From: Natronohydrobacter sp.
Lineage (GTDB): Bacteria; Pseudomonadota; Alphaproteobacteria; Rhodobacterales; Rhodobacteraceae
DNA: 64,000 nt
Direction of reading: 5' to 3'
Assembly: GCA_020832555.1 (NCBI GenBank)
Contig: JAFIEM010000004.1
Location: forward strand, 1 to 64,000
Shown here: positions 54,136-63,559 of the stretch, in pieces
Numbering within the stretch: the first letter of the stretch is position 1
Layout: each line of letters begins with the position of its first letter
Made by a program: the position numbers and the translations under genes
Notes under the pieces: generated by a model
The model's input: only the letters and a program-made list of their open reading frames with translations
Database searches by the model: none
What the model was told of the DNA's origin: nothing

Positions 54136-56426
54136 GCCGCGCAACTTGGATGTTGCAGACAGGTGTTGTGCCCGCATTTGCGCATCTGCGCCGTGCGGGT
54201 ATCACGCTGATTGGCTGTCTGCTTGTTGTTGCGATTCAGACCGCGCATGCTGCGGCGCAGGGTGTCTCCGACGGCCTGATCCCATTGCCGGAGAGTGCGG
54301 TTCAGGAATTGCCGAGCAGCGTTTCGCCCACGGAGATGCTGGAGCGCTTCGATCCCGCACGGCGTGTTGTAACGTCAGAGGACGTCGTCAATCCTGAATT
54401 GCAGTACTGGATTTCGCCCTTGCGCTTGCTGGATCTCGGATATCCGATGCGTGACAGCGTAACGCGAATTTCGGGCGAGCGCGAATGGGTCGCCTTCGAT
54501 GTCTATGCCAGTGCCGGAGCCGACCAGCAAATTCTGCGCCTGTCGACCGTTTCGGGGATCAACAACCTGCCCGAGCGGTCATACCTGCGCGTATCCCTGA
54601 ATGGCACGGATCTTGGGCGGCGCAATCTGGAGCATGTCGAGTCTTTCGGCATGATAGATTTCGCGTTGCCGCCCGATGTCCTCGTGCCGGGACGAAACCG
54701 CGTGCAGATCGAGTTCCGGCAACATCACAGGATCTATTGTGGACCGGAAGCATCGTTTGATCTGTGGACTGATATCGACCTTTCGAAAAGTGGTCTGATA
54801 GTCCGCCGTGACCTTGATGCGGTCGGCGTCGAGACCTTTCTGATGGCCTTGGCAGCTCAGGCAACCGGTGTGCGACCGGTCGAGATCCGCGGGCTGGATT
54901 CGCTGGGCAGCGATTCAGAAAGCTGGCGGAGGTTCCTTGTCGGTCGTCTCAATCAGGTGCTTTCTGGGGCACCGGTCGTGTTCCGTTTCGATGATTACTG
55001 GACCGCCGAGAGTGTGGGCCGTGCCCATGCGCGGATCACCGTTCTGCCCGCAGCGCAAAGTCGCATGCGATTTGTCATCGGTGGAGATGGCGCGATCGTG
55101 ATGGTGCTGGACGTGGCGCAGGGGACGCGCCCCGAGGATTTACTGGCGGGAATACCGCAATTCGAACGGCGCTATGAGGATGTTCGCGCGCCATTGGTAA
55201 TGCCGGAGCGAGACATTGCTTTCGCGGAGCTCGGGGCGAAGACCGAAGATTTTTCGCAGCATTATGCCATGCGCAACCATGTATTCAGGCTGCCGAATGA
55301 CTGGCTGGTGCTGACAGCCGCCAAGGCCCGGATCCAGCTTGACTATGCCTTCGCGGCCAATCTGCCCGAAGGCGCCATGCTGCTCTTGAGTGTGAATGGC
55401 ACTGCGATCCGGCTGTTGCCGCTCTGGCAGGGTGGTGGAGCGCCGATCGATGCCTTTCCGATCGATTTCGAAGCACGGCTGATGCATCCGGGGACAAATG
55501 TCCTGACCTTCCAGATGTTCGTGCCGGGCAATCCCGCCGATCTGCCCTGTCCTTCGGGAGAAAGCCCGGTCCTGCAGATTTCTGAAACTTCGACGCTGCG
55601 CGTGCCCTACAGCCCCGCCATGGTCATCCCGGATATGGATCTGGCTTTTGCCACGCTCGGGGCAGACAGCCTGCGCAAGAACGAGTTGAGCGCGCGGGCT
55701 TTTTCCGACATGGATATGCTGACACTCTCGGCGGCCCTGAGCCGGTCGCGTGAGGCGCAGTATCCTTCGGTGCTGCACTTGATCGCGATTGATGATCTGG
55801 CCTCGATCCCGACCGGGCATCATCGCGCAGACCGCCGCCTGCTGGAAGATACAGTTCTGAGCGGACCCGAAGAAGGACCGCGTTCCGACGACAATACGGG
55901 CACGATGTCACAGGACCCTTTTCTGGCGCGACGTCCGGCATCTCAGCCTTTCGCGGCGTTTCTGAACGCGGGTTGGGAAAATGTCTTGGGCAGGCTGCAA
56001 TGGCTGCGCGACAGGGTTTTTCCCAATAGCGGCGACCAGCTGAATGCCTGGCTGACCGAGCAGCGAGGGCATGCCGTCCTGTTCCAGCTTGACCCTGATC
56101 GCCCGAGTGAAATCTGGATGCTGCGCAGTCCCGACAGCGATATCCACTCGATTGCACTGGCGATCGCAAGCGCGCGTGCCTTTGGCGGTGGACCAAAAGG
56201 ACAGGTTTCGGTTCTGACGCATGAGGGTCACTGGATCAACTGGTTTGCGCCGGATCGCCGACCGGTTCTGCTGGAACCCTGGTCGCGGCAGAATTTCCGT
56301 GCGGCAATGGGCAATTTCGTCTCTGCCCGACCGATTTTCTATACCATCCTGATGCTGGGGATTGCCCTGCTATCGGCGCTGGTCGCGTTGCGACTGGTAA
56401 TCTCGACACGGGAGCACAAGACATGA
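54132..56426 (+). CDS. bcsB: Cellulose synthase periplasmic subunit BcsB
   Basis: 764 residues: an N-terminal signal (LIGCLLVVAIQTAHA), alternating carbohydrate-binding and flavodoxin-like domains in the periplasm (LRVSLNGTDLGRRNL, VPGRNRVQIEFRQHHRIYCGP, HPGTNVLTFQMFVPG), and a C-terminal anchor helix (about 735-757) that BcsA needs for activity. It guides the nascent glucan across the periplasm. It overlaps both neighbours by four bases. Confidence 0.94.
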   Translation: MSRATWMLQTGVVPAFAHLRRAGITLIGCLLVVAIQTAHAAAQGVSDGLIPLPESAVQELPSSVSPTEMLERFDPARRVVTSEDVVNPELQYWISPLRLLDLGYPMRDSVTRISGEREWVAFDVYASAGADQQILRLSTVSGINNLPERSYLRVSLNGTDLGRRNLEHVESFGMIDFALPPDVLVPGRNRVQIEFRQHHRIYCGPEASFDLWTDIDLSKSGLIVRRDLDAVGVETFLMALAAQATGVRPVEIRGLDSLGSDSESWRRFLVGRLNQVLSGAPVVFRFDDYWTAESVGRAHARITVLPAAQSRMRFVIGGDGAIVMVLDVAQGTRPEDLLAGIPQFERRYEDVRAPLVMPERDIAFAELGAKTEDFSQHYAMRNHVFRLPNDWLVLTAAKARIQLDYAFAANLPEGAMLLLSVNGTAIRLLPLWQGGGAPIDAFPIDFEARLMHPGTNVLTFQMFVPGNPADLPCPSGESPVLQISETSTLRVPYSPAMVIPDMDLAFATLGADSLRKNELSARAFSDMDMLTLSAALSRSREAQYPSVLHLIAIDDLASIPTGHHRADRRLLEDTVLSGPEEGPRSDDNTGTMSQDPFLARRPASQPFAAFLNAGWENVLGRLQWLRDRVFPNSGDQLNAWLTEQRGHAVLFQLDPDRPSEIWMLRSPDSDIHSIALAIASARAFGGGPKGQVSVLTHEGHWINWFAPDRRPVLLEPWSRQNFRAAMGNFVSARPIFYTILMLGIALLSALVALRLVISTREHKT

Positions 56427-57499
56427 AACGACGAGATTTTCTGGCATGTGCGCCCGCCTTTGGCGCGATGATGCTGTCCATGCCTGCGCAGGCCGCATTG
56501 CAGGGCGATCTGGCACAAACCGGACGCGCGGTCTGGGAAAGCTGGAAATCGGCGTTCCTGTCCTCTGATGGGCGTGTGATCGATGGATTGCAGCAACAAT
56601 CCAGTCATTCTGAAGGGCAGGGCTACGGCATGTTCCTGGCCACGGTCTTTGATGATGCGGCCAGTTTCCGCCAGATGTATCAATGGACCGAGCGTCACCT
56701 GGCCATTCGCCCAGACGCCTTGCTGGCCTGGCGCTGGCTGCCGGGGCAGGCCAATCCGGTGCCCGACCGCAACAATGCCACGGATGGGGATCTCTTCTAT
56801 GCCTGGGCGCTTGTGCGTGCTGCTGCGCGCTTTCGGGATCGAAGCTATCTTGAGCGCGCGCAGGGTATCGCCGCAGCGCTGGCCGAGACATGCATCCTGC
56901 CCATGCCAGGACGCAGCGACCAGCTTGTTCTTTTGCCCGCGACCTTCGGGTTCCAGCATGACTCGCATCTGTCGCTGAACCCGTCCTATTACATGCCGCT
57001 TGCCATGCGCGAGGTCGCCGCAGCCACTGGAACCCCTGCGCTGGCAGCCTGCGCGCAATCCGGCGAGGCGCTGCTGCATGAGATCGCTCGCGAGGGCCTT
57101 GTTCCTGACTGGGTTGATGTCACGCCAAGCGGTCTGCGTGCCTCCGAGGCGCTTTCGGCGAATGCCGGTTATGAGGCGCTGCGCGTGCCGCTCTTCCTGA
57201 TCTGGTCGCGCGTGCCCGATCACATGGCAGTGCGCCGCATGGCGGCTGTATACGAGCGCACTGTCCAGCCGGGTGTTGCTGTTCCGACCGTGATAGAACC
57301 GCTGTCCGGGGTCGTGCTCGAAAGCAGCGCGGATCCCGGCTATCAGGCCCTTGCCGGTCTGACGGTCTGTTCCAGCCAGCGAGGTCTTGGGGCCACGATC
57401 CCGCCCTTTTCGCCCGATCAGCCTTATTATCCCGCGACGCTGCAGCTTTTTGCGGTGGTCGCAGTCCATGAAACCCTGCCTGAATGTGTTCCCCTATGA
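56423..57499 (+). CDS. bcsZ: Periplasmic endoglucanase BcsZ (GH8)
   Basis: A 358-residue family 8 endo-beta-1,4-glucanase that trims or releases cellulose during export. It has a twin-arginine-like leader (MKRRDFLACAPAFGAMMLSM...AQA). Catalytic residues are visible: acid E64 in SEGQGYGM and the NATDGD stretch (118-123). It is coupled to bcsB and to the following TPR gene by 4-base overlaps. Confidence 0.94.
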   Translation: MKRRDFLACAPAFGAMMLSMPAQAALQGDLAQTGRAVWESWKSAFLSSDGRVIDGLQQQSSHSEGQGYGMFLATVFDDAASFRQMYQWTERHLAIRPDALLAWRWLPGQANPVPDRNNATDGDLFYAWALVRAAARFRDRSYLERAQGIAAALAETCILPMPGRSDQLVLLPATFGFQHDSHLSLNPSYYMPLAMREVAAATGTPALAACAQSGEALLHEIAREGLVPDWVDVTPSGLRASEALSANAGYEALRVPLFLIWSRVPDHMAVRRMAAVYERTVQPGVAVPTVIEPLSGVVLESSADPGYQALAGLTVCSSQRGLGATIPPFSPDQPYYPATLQLFAVVAVHETLPECVPL

Positions 57500-58908
57500 C
57501 GATTGCAACTTCCTTACCGAAAGCTTTGGGTGTCCTTCTCCTTGCCCTGACACTGGGCTCTGCCGGATCTCTGGCGCAAACCGCGTCGCATGATGACCTG
57601 CGCGCGCTGCGCTACTATTTGCAGCAGAATGATCAGGCAGCGGCACAGGCTGAATTGCGGCGTTTGCGGGTCGCCTTTCCGGATTGGCGCCCACCTGCCA
57701 ATCTGAACGACCTTCTCGCCGTCGAGGCTTCGGCAAGCGTCGATGAAGGCGCAATCTGGCGTCTGATCGAGCGGCGCGATTACGCGGGTGCGCGCCAGCT
57801 GATCGAGCAAGGTCGTGGCCGCGTTGCAGGCTGGACCCCGCCCTCGGATATGTTGCGTGTGCTTGAGACCAATGAGGCACAGGATAATTTCAGCGCCGCC
57901 GTTTCCGCGCGCGATGCGACCCGGGCCATTGCGATTGCGCGGGGCGCGCCACAGTTGATGAGTTGTGACCGGATCAACAATGCATGGCTGCTGGCGGATA
58001 TGTACATTCTGGCGGGTCAGAACAATCTTGCGCTCACGACCTACCGCAACACGATACAGTCCTGTCCGACCTATAATCAGATGCAGACCACTCTGGAGAA
58101 ATCCTCCGCCATCGCCTCGCGGTCGGAACTGCGTGATCTTTTCGTATTGGCACATCGTACCAATCCGGGCGCTAAAGGACAGCTTGATCAACTAGAAGCG
58201 CGACTTCTCGGTGGTGGTGGCGCAGCAGTCGCCACCGCTCCAACGCCGCGAACCGCTCCGCGAGCTGCACCCGCTCCTGTGGCTGCCCCGGCCCCGGCCC
58301 CGGTCGCCGCCGCACCGACTGCCCCGCTGCGGGGCGCGTTGCCTCTGCGCGGGGATGGGCGTATCGCTGAAGTGCGCCGTTTGAAGGAACAGGAACAATA
58401 CGCGCGCTGTCTGGCGGCTTCGCAATCCCCGCGCTCGCTGGATGTTCTCTATGAACGGTCCTGGTGTGCCTATGGCAACAAGCGCCCCACAGAAGCCTTG
58501 GTCGGTTTTCAGGCGGCCGCGCAGGCGGGCGATTCGCTGGGGGCGAATGTGCGCCGTGATGCCCATTTCGGCATGGCGCTTGCCTATCTGGCGATGAACA
58601 TGACCGAGCAAGGCGCCACTACAGCCGCGCAAGTGCGACTCAGTGACTCGCAACACAGGGAAGTCGAGACGATCGTGCTCGATCAACGCGGGGTCAGGGC
58701 CTATCGCGCGGGTGATTATCGTCAGGCTATCGGATATTTCGACACCCTTGAGAAGGTGAATGGGTCGCTGCGCCGCGATCTCGCGATTCTGCGGGCCTAT
58801 GCCTATCTAAATACCGGCCAACGCCCGACAGCGCGCGCGGAATTCGAACGACTTCATGCACAACTGGCAACCGCAGAGACCCGTCAGGGGCTGAACGCCG
58901 CACGCTAA
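57496..58908 (+). CDS. TPR-rich exported protein, BcsK/BcsC-like position
   Basis: 470 residues: signal peptide (about 1-27, GSLA-Q), helical repeats of TPR type (about 30-225 and 290-465), split by a Pro/Ala linker (about 238-275). The second block has AEVRRLKEQEQYARCLAASQ and AGDYRQAIGYFDTLEKV. Alphaproteobacterial bcsN operons often end with such a gene (called BcsK) in place of BcsC. It lacks the outer-membrane barrel of BcsC, so it may scaffold export but cannot be the pore. ATG 57496 overlaps the bcsZ stop in the same ATGA fashion as the other junctions. Confidence 0.78.
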   Translation: MTIATSLPKALGVLLLALTLGSAGSLAQTASHDDLRALRYYLQQNDQAAAQAELRRLRVAFPDWRPPANLNDLLAVEASASVDEGAIWRLIERRDYAGARQLIEQGRGRVAGWTPPSDMLRVLETNEAQDNFSAAVSARDATRAIAIARGAPQLMSCDRINNAWLLADMYILAGQNNLALTTYRNTIQSCPTYNQMQTTLEKSSAIASRSELRDLFVLAHRTNPGAKGQLDQLEARLLGGGGAAVATAPTPRTAPRAAPAPVAAPAPAPVAAAPTAPLRGALPLRGDGRIAEVRRLKEQEQYARCLAASQSPRSLDVLYERSWCAYGNKRPTEALVGFQAAAQAGDSLGANVRRDAHFGMALAYLAMNMTEQGATTAAQVRLSDSQHREVETIVLDQRGVRAYRAGDYRQAIGYFDTLEKVNGSLRRDLAILRAYAYLNTGQRPTARAEFERLHAQLATAETRQGLNAAR

Positions 58909-58944
58909 AGGGCAGGGTTTGCAAATTCCCCCTCTGGGGTTGAT

Positions 58945-58974
58945 GGACGCGTGTCGCTGGCACGCGTCCTTTTT
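58945..58974 (+). terminator. Terminator of the cellulose operon
   Basis: Perfect 9-base stem GGACGCGTG (58945-58953) and CACGCGTCC (58961-58969), seven-base loop, then TTTTT. Confidence 0.92.
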
Positions 58975-59224
58975 GATTGTGCGATGAAATTTTATAAATA
59001 ATTGAAATTACTTATATAAAATTGGATTAGGTGGGCGCGGAACCGGGGGCGTTATCCGATAACACGCCAGCTGCAATCGCATAACGCTGCCCTGATATTG
59101 CTTGGCGGGACGGACCGGCGGCAGGTTTGGCTCAGCGGATGATCCGCAACACACCACACACAACCTACCACCTTCGGGACAGTCCCGACATCACACACCA
59201 ACCAGATCAACAGGAGTTCCTGAC
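58975..59224 (+). promoter_or_regulatory. Curlin operon promoter region
   Basis: Begins with a strongly AT-rich stretch (58985-59030, TTTATAAATAATTG and TTATATAAAATTGG), then a palindrome GTTATC-C-GATAAC (59051-59063), then the curlin leader ending in AGGAG. Abrupt AT-richness after a terminator suggests a regulated promoter. The palindrome is a candidate operator; no regulator was matched. Confidence 0.5.
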
Positions 59225-59668
59225 ATGACCTTTTCCTTCACCAACACCCTGACCGGTTCCGCTCTTGCACTCGTTGTCGCTCTTGTGTCCCTGCCCGCAG
59301 ATGCCGGGTCGAACCGTGTCGTCGTCGATCAATGGGGTCGTGACAATGGGGCCGCTGTCGCCCAGACCGGCCATCGCCAGCGTGTCTCGATCACACAGAG
59401 CGGTCGCGGCAACCTGTCGCTGAACACGCAGGACGGTGCCCGCAACCGCGTCGTCGTGGGTCAGTCGGGCTGCAATAATGTAGCCGATACGGCGCAGGGC
59501 GGACGGCGCAATATCGTCGGTGTCTCTCAGATCGGTTGCCGCAATGACGCGACCGTGACCCAGACCGGCCATCGCAACGCTGTGGGCGTCATCCAGACCG
59601 GCAATGGCAACACGGCCAATACGACCCAGCACGGCAATGGCAATGTGGTTCTGATCATTCAGGACTGA
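59225..59668 (+). CDS. Curlin-repeat amyloid protein (CsgA-like)
   Basis: 147 residues: signal peptide (about 1-27), then eleven Q residues spaced exactly 11 apart (Q36, 47, 58 ... 146), nearly all as QxGxxN. This is the curlin half-repeat, giving five 22-residue beta-solenoid rungs with no insertions. It should form secreted curli-type functional amyloid. Unlike E. coli CsgA it has two cysteines, C83 and C105, 22 residues apart and thus in the same place on successive rungs. AGGAG precedes the ATG. First of a three-gene set with a CsgH-like chaperone and a second curlin. Confidence 0.9.
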   Translation: MTFSFTNTLTGSALALVVALVSLPADAGSNRVVVDQWGRDNGAAVAQTGHRQRVSITQSGRGNLSLNTQDGARNRVVVGQSGCNNVADTAQGGRRNIVGVSQIGCRNDATVTQTGHRNAVGVIQTGNGNTANTTQHGNGNVVLIIQD

Positions 59669-59739
59669 CCTTGCGTCCAGGCCGGGAGCAACCACTCCCG
59701 GCAAAATCCCGAAAAGATACCCGAGAAAGGAATCTTCTC

Positions 59740-60120
59740 ATGTCTGCGATGCCCTATACGATTGCCGCACTTGTCATTACAGGTGCTGCCTGCACCGCCA
59801 GCCTTGCCACCTCACAAGGCGCACCCGCAAGTGAGGCACTTGTCTGCGAGTTACGCCTGACCGAGTCCAACCGTCAGGTGACGATCGCCGCGGAAGCCGA
59901 GGCGCGACAGACCCTGCGCGGCACTTATCAACTGAATATCGACCAGCGCAGCGCGGCAGGACGTTCCACCATTCGTCAGGGGGGAGAGTTTGACCTAAAG
60001 GCCGGGGAACGCACTACGCTTGGTCAGGCCAGCTTTTCTGGCCGGGCGCGTGATTTCGATGCCGAACTGACGGTAAAGGCCAATGGCCAGACCAAGACCT
60101 GCCGCTCGGCGGCTCTTTAG
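59740..60120 (+). CDS. csgH: CsgH-like periplasmic curli chaperone
   Basis: 126 residues: a signal peptide (about 1-27), then an immunoglobulin-like beta-sandwich of about 95 residues (LVCELRLTESNRQVTIAAEA, GTYQLNIDQRSAAGRSTIRQ). C36 and C121 lie near each end and could form a disulfide. CsgH is the alphaproteobacterial relative of CsgC, which blocks premature curlin polymerisation in the periplasm. The assignment rests on size, position between two curlins, and sequence pattern. Its ribosome site is AGAAAGGAA. Confidence 0.8.
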   Translation: MSAMPYTIAALVITGAACTASLATSQGAPASEALVCELRLTESNRQVTIAAEAEARQTLRGTYQLNIDQRSAAGRSTIRQGGEFDLKAGERTTLGQASFSGRARDFDAELTVKANGQTKTCRSAAL

Positions 60121-60168
60121 CAGGGCCGTCTTCACATCTACTCCAAGCTTTCAGGAAGGAATACTGCC

Positions 60169-60594
60169 ATGTTCCGATTTTCTCGCACTATCGCTGCCAA
60201 ACCCGCACGTTTCCCGGTTCTCGCGGCCTTCGCGATGGCGCTCTCGCTGCCAGCCTCCGCGCTTGATGCGAAATCACTCTCGCTCGCGATCAATGCCCGC
60301 AACGCCGACGAAGCGCGCGTCCTGAATACCGCGATCACGCTTTATTCCATCCACCGCGACATTCGTGCCGGGGCGGATGTGCGGCAAGTGGGGCGCAACC
60401 ACGCTGCCCGTGTCCATCAATCGGGCGGTGGCAATCAGGGGATCATTCGCCAGCGCGGGCAGGGGCATAGCGCCAATCTGTCCCAGCACGGGGGCAATAA
60501 CGGGCAGGTGATCTTGCAATATGGTAATGGCGCTCATGCCGATGTGCACCAGACCGGTGGGCAGGCTGGGATCCTGATCCAGTTCGCGCCCTGA
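60169..60594 (+). CDS. Second curlin-repeat protein (CsgB-like)
   Basis: 141 residues: signal peptide (about 1-31), a 40-residue non-repeat region (LDAKSLSLAINARNADEARV), then QxG repeats at Q73, 84, 95, 106, 117 and 128, exactly 11 apart, and a shortened last unit at Q138. Several histidines (78, 83, 100, 107, 123, 127) lie in the repeats. With fewer rungs and an extra N-terminal part it may be the nucleator (CsgB role) to the upstream curlin; which is major and which minor cannot be decided from sequence. AGGAAGGAA precedes the ATG. Confidence 0.85.
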   Translation: MFRFSRTIAAKPARFPVLAAFAMALSLPASALDAKSLSLAINARNADEARVLNTAITLYSIHRDIRAGADVRQVGRNHAARVHQSGGGNQGIIRQRGQGHSANLSQHGGNNGQVILQYGNGAHADVHQTGGQAGILIQFAP

Positions 60595-60655
60595 TTTGCA
60601 GGCTTTCACTGGCCAGCCAAACCCGGTAAGTCACGACCCCAGGATGCAGGGCCAG

Positions 60656-62464
60656 ATGGACCAGGTTTTGTCAGATAAGTTAAAGAACCTAGGCACAACC
60701 CGAACGCGCAACGACAGGATCGTTGCGCGTTGGCTTTGGGACAGTTTTGTGCGCCACAGGCTGAAATTCATTGGCGTTGCCGTGATATTGATGGTGGTCG
60801 AGGCGCTGATGCTCGGTGCTTTCAGTTATCTCGTGCAGCCGATGTTCGATCAGGTCTTCATCGAGGGCGAACACGCGCGCGTCTATCTGGTCGCGCTCGC
60901 AATGGCCGCGGTGTTTTTCGGGCGCGGTGTGGCGCGGTTGGGGCACAAGGCGCTGATGGTTTGGCAGGCAGAGTCGGCCACTGCGGATCTGCAGACCATG
61001 CTTCTGGCGCATCTGACGCGGTTGGATCAGGGGTTTTTCAAACTCAATGCGCCGGGTGTCCTGATCGAACGGGTGCGCGGCGACTCCGAAGCCTTGCGGC
61101 GTGTCTTTACCGGGCTGATCACAGGGCTGGGCCGAGATGGGGCGGCGGTGATCGTGCTGTTCGGGGTTGCACTGTGGACGGATTGGCAATGGACGCTGAT
61201 TGCGCTGGTGGCGATCCCCACGCTTGCTGTGCCGCTTCTGGCGATTCAGCGCCTGATCCGGCGGCGCAGTCGGGACGCGCGGATTGCGGCGGCGCAAAGC
61301 TCGAACCGGCTGGATGAGGCGTTTCATGGCATCGCGACGCTGCAACTGACCGGGACGGAGGCGCGCGAGGTAGGGCGTTTTCGCGAGATCACACGGCGCT
61401 ATGTGTCCAAGGCAACGCGCGCGGCGATCGGGCAGGCAGCGGTTCCAACCGTGATGGATTTTGGCGCTGCCATCGGTTTTGCGCTGGTACTGATCTATGG
61501 CGGATTCCAGATCATCGAGGGCACGCGCACAGTTGGACAGTTCATGTCGTTTTTCACGGCATTGGGGCTGTTGTTTGACCCGATGCGGCGCTTTACCGCC
61601 CTGACGGCGGACTGGCAGGCGGTGCTGGCCTCGCTGGAGCGCACGCATGCGCTGCTGCAGGTGCAGGCCAAAGTGACCAATCCGGCCCCACCCCATGCCC
61701 CGATCCCTGCGCGCGATCAGACCAGTGTCGAGCTGCGCAATGTGGATTTCGCTTATGGCAGCGAGCCAGTATTGCGCGATCTGAGTTTCACTGCGCCTGC
61801 GGGCAAGACCACGGCCATTGTGGGGCCATCGGGTGCAGGCAAGACGACGGTCTTCGGGTTGCTGACGCGACTGGCGGATGTTGACGCCGGTGCGGTGCTT
61901 GTCGGCGGGCAGGATGTGCGCGCGATGGATCTGGGCGCGCTGCGCGGCCTGTTTGCCGTGGTCAGTCAGGATACGGCGCTGTTTGATGAATCGATCCGCG
62001 ACAATATCCTGATGGGGGCTGAAGATGTCACGGAAGACGCGCTGCACGCGGCGCTCGTTGCGGCCCATGTCGATGATTTCCTGCCGCTTCTGTCGGACGG
62101 ATTGGACAGTCTGGCCGGGCCGCGTGGGTCGTCACTCTCGGGTGGGCAGCGCCAGAGGGTTGCGATTGCCCGCGCGCTGTTGCGCGATGCGCCGGTCCTG
62201 CTGTTGGACGAAGCGACCAGTGCGCTCGATGCAAAATCCGAAGCGGTCGTGCAGGATGCGCTTGAGAAACTTGCCAAAGGTCGCACGACGCTGGTGATTG
62301 CGCATCGGCTGTCCACTGTGCGCAATGCCGATCAGATCATCGTCATGGATCGTGGCACGGTGGTCGAGCAAGGCACGCATGAAGCGCTGCTAGTGCAGGG
62401 GGGCGTCTATTCGCGACTGCATGCGCTGCAATTCAAGGATGGCGCTCAGTCGACTCTCTCCTGA
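60656..62464 (+). CDS. ABC exporter, fused permease-ATPase (MsbA-like)
   Basis: About 602 residues: six membrane helices (about 36-330) followed by an ATP-binding domain. Walker A GPSGAGKTTVF (about 390), Q-loop VVSQDTALFDESI, signature SLSGGQRQRVA (about 495), Walker B VLLLDEATSALD (about 515-526), H-loop IAHRLSTV are intact. It works as a homodimer exporting lipids, glycans or peptides; the substrate is unknown. ATG 60656 follows GCAGGG; ATG 60644 is four codons earlier. It follows the curlin genes by 61 bases with no terminator between, but relation to curli is unproven. Confidence 0.9.
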   Translation: MDQVLSDKLKNLGTTRTRNDRIVARWLWDSFVRHRLKFIGVAVILMVVEALMLGAFSYLVQPMFDQVFIEGEHARVYLVALAMAAVFFGRGVARLGHKALMVWQAESATADLQTMLLAHLTRLDQGFFKLNAPGVLIERVRGDSEALRRVFTGLITGLGRDGAAVIVLFGVALWTDWQWTLIALVAIPTLAVPLLAIQRLIRRRSRDARIAAAQSSNRLDEAFHGIATLQLTGTEAREVGRFREITRRYVSKATRAAIGQAAVPTVMDFGAAIGFALVLIYGGFQIIEGTRTVGQFMSFFTALGLLFDPMRRFTALTADWQAVLASLERTHALLQVQAKVTNPAPPHAPIPARDQTSVELRNVDFAYGSEPVLRDLSFTAPAGKTTAIVGPSGAGKTTVFGLLTRLADVDAGAVLVGGQDVRAMDLGALRGLFAVVSQDTALFDESIRDNILMGAEDVTEDALHAALVAAHVDDFLPLLSDGLDSLAGPRGSSLSGGQRQRVAIARALLRDAPVLLLDEATSALDAKSEAVVQDALEKLAKGRTTLVIAHRLSTVRNADQIIVMDRGTVVEQGTHEALLVQGGVYSRLHALQFKDGAQSTLS

Positions 62465-62599
62465 ACATATTGCCATGATGATCGGCTGGACAGTTGCGTT
62501 TCAGATGTGATGGGCCTTCAGGGCAAGGCGCAAGGGACCTGATTGCAAATTCATCCATCCTCGCGCATAAGCCCTTTCAAGCACCGAGGGAGCGCCCCG

Positions 62600-63559
62600 A
62601 TGAACTATCTCGAATTCGAAAAGCCTCTGGCCGAGATCGAAGGCAAGGCGGCAGAGTTGCGCGCGATGGGCGCAGCAAATCCGGATATGGATGTCGAAAA
62701 GGAAGCTGCGGCGCTGGATGCGAAAGCGCAGAAAATGTTGGTGGATCTGTATCGCAATCTGACCCCGTGGCGGAAATGTCAGGTCGCCCGCCATCCCGAC
62801 CGCCCGCATTGCCGCGACTACATCACGGCGCTGTTCGACGAATTCACCCCGCTGGCAGGCGATCGTGGCTTTGCCGAAGATGAAGCGGTGATCGGCGGGT
62901 TGGGGCGGCTGCGGGATCGTCCTGTCATGGTGATAGGGCAGGAAAAGGGCCATGACACGCAATCGCGCCTGCGGCGCAATTTCGGCATGGCGCGGCCCGA
63001 AGGGTATCGCAAGGCGATTCGCCTGATGGAGATGGCCGACCGCTTCCGCCTGCCAGTGATCACGCTTGTCGACACACCCGGCGCCTATCCGGGCAAGGGT
63101 GCAGAAGAGCGCGGGCAGGCCGAGGCCATCGCGCGCTGCACCCAGAAATGCCTGTCGCTGGGTGTGCCGCTGCTGTCGGTGATCATCGGCGAGGGCGGTT
63201 CGGGTGGTGCGGTGGCCTTTGCGACGGCGAACCGTATCGCGATGCTGGAACATTCGGTCTATTCGGTGATCTCGCCCGAGGGCTGCGCCTCGATCCTGTG
63301 GAAAGACTCCGAGAAGATGCGTGAAGCCGCAGAGGCATTGCGCCTAACAGCGCAGGATCTCAAGAAACTGGAAGTGATCGACCGTATCATCCCTGAACCA
63401 TTGGGCGGTGCGCAGCGTGACCCGGCTGTGATGATCAAGGCGGTCGGTGCGGCGTTGGGTGCGATGCTGGCGGAACTGGACGGCAAGAGCCCGGATGCGT
63501 TGCGCAAGGCGCGACGCCAGAAATTCCTTGATATAGGCTCCAAGGGGCTTGCGGCCTGA
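62600..63559 (+). CDS. accA: Acetyl-CoA carboxylase carboxyltransferase subunit alpha
   Basis: Transfers carboxyl from carboxybiotin to acetyl-CoA, giving malonyl-CoA for fatty-acid synthesis, with AccD. 319 residues: [20 protein letters not shown] start, [55 protein letters not shown], and oxyanion-hole [16 protein letters not shown] 62600 follows GAGGGAG; an earlier in-frame ATG at 62543 is rejected by family alignment. It appears to be a single gene; accD is not in the window. Confidence 0.97.
   Translation: MNYLEFEKPLAEIEGKAAELRAMGAANPDMDVEKEAAALDAKAQKMLVDLYRNLTPWRKCQVARHPDRPHCRDYITALFDEFTPLAGDRGFAEDEAVIGGLGRLRDRPVMVIGQEKGHDTQSRLRRNFGMARPEGYRKAIRLMEMADRFRLPVITLVDTPGAYPGKGAEERGQAEAIARCTQKCLSLGVPLLSVIIGEGGSGGAVAFATANRIAMLEHSVYSVISPEGCASILWKDSEKMREAAEALRLTAQDLKKLEVIDRIIPEPLGGAQRDPAVMIKAVGAALGAMLAELDGKSPDALRKARRQKFLDIGSKGLAA

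Noticed and set aside
59330..59660. Tandem DNA repeat or CRISPR-like array
   Set aside because: The periodicity is at the protein level (QxGxxN every 11 residues); the DNA units are divergent and there are no constant repeats with unique spacers.
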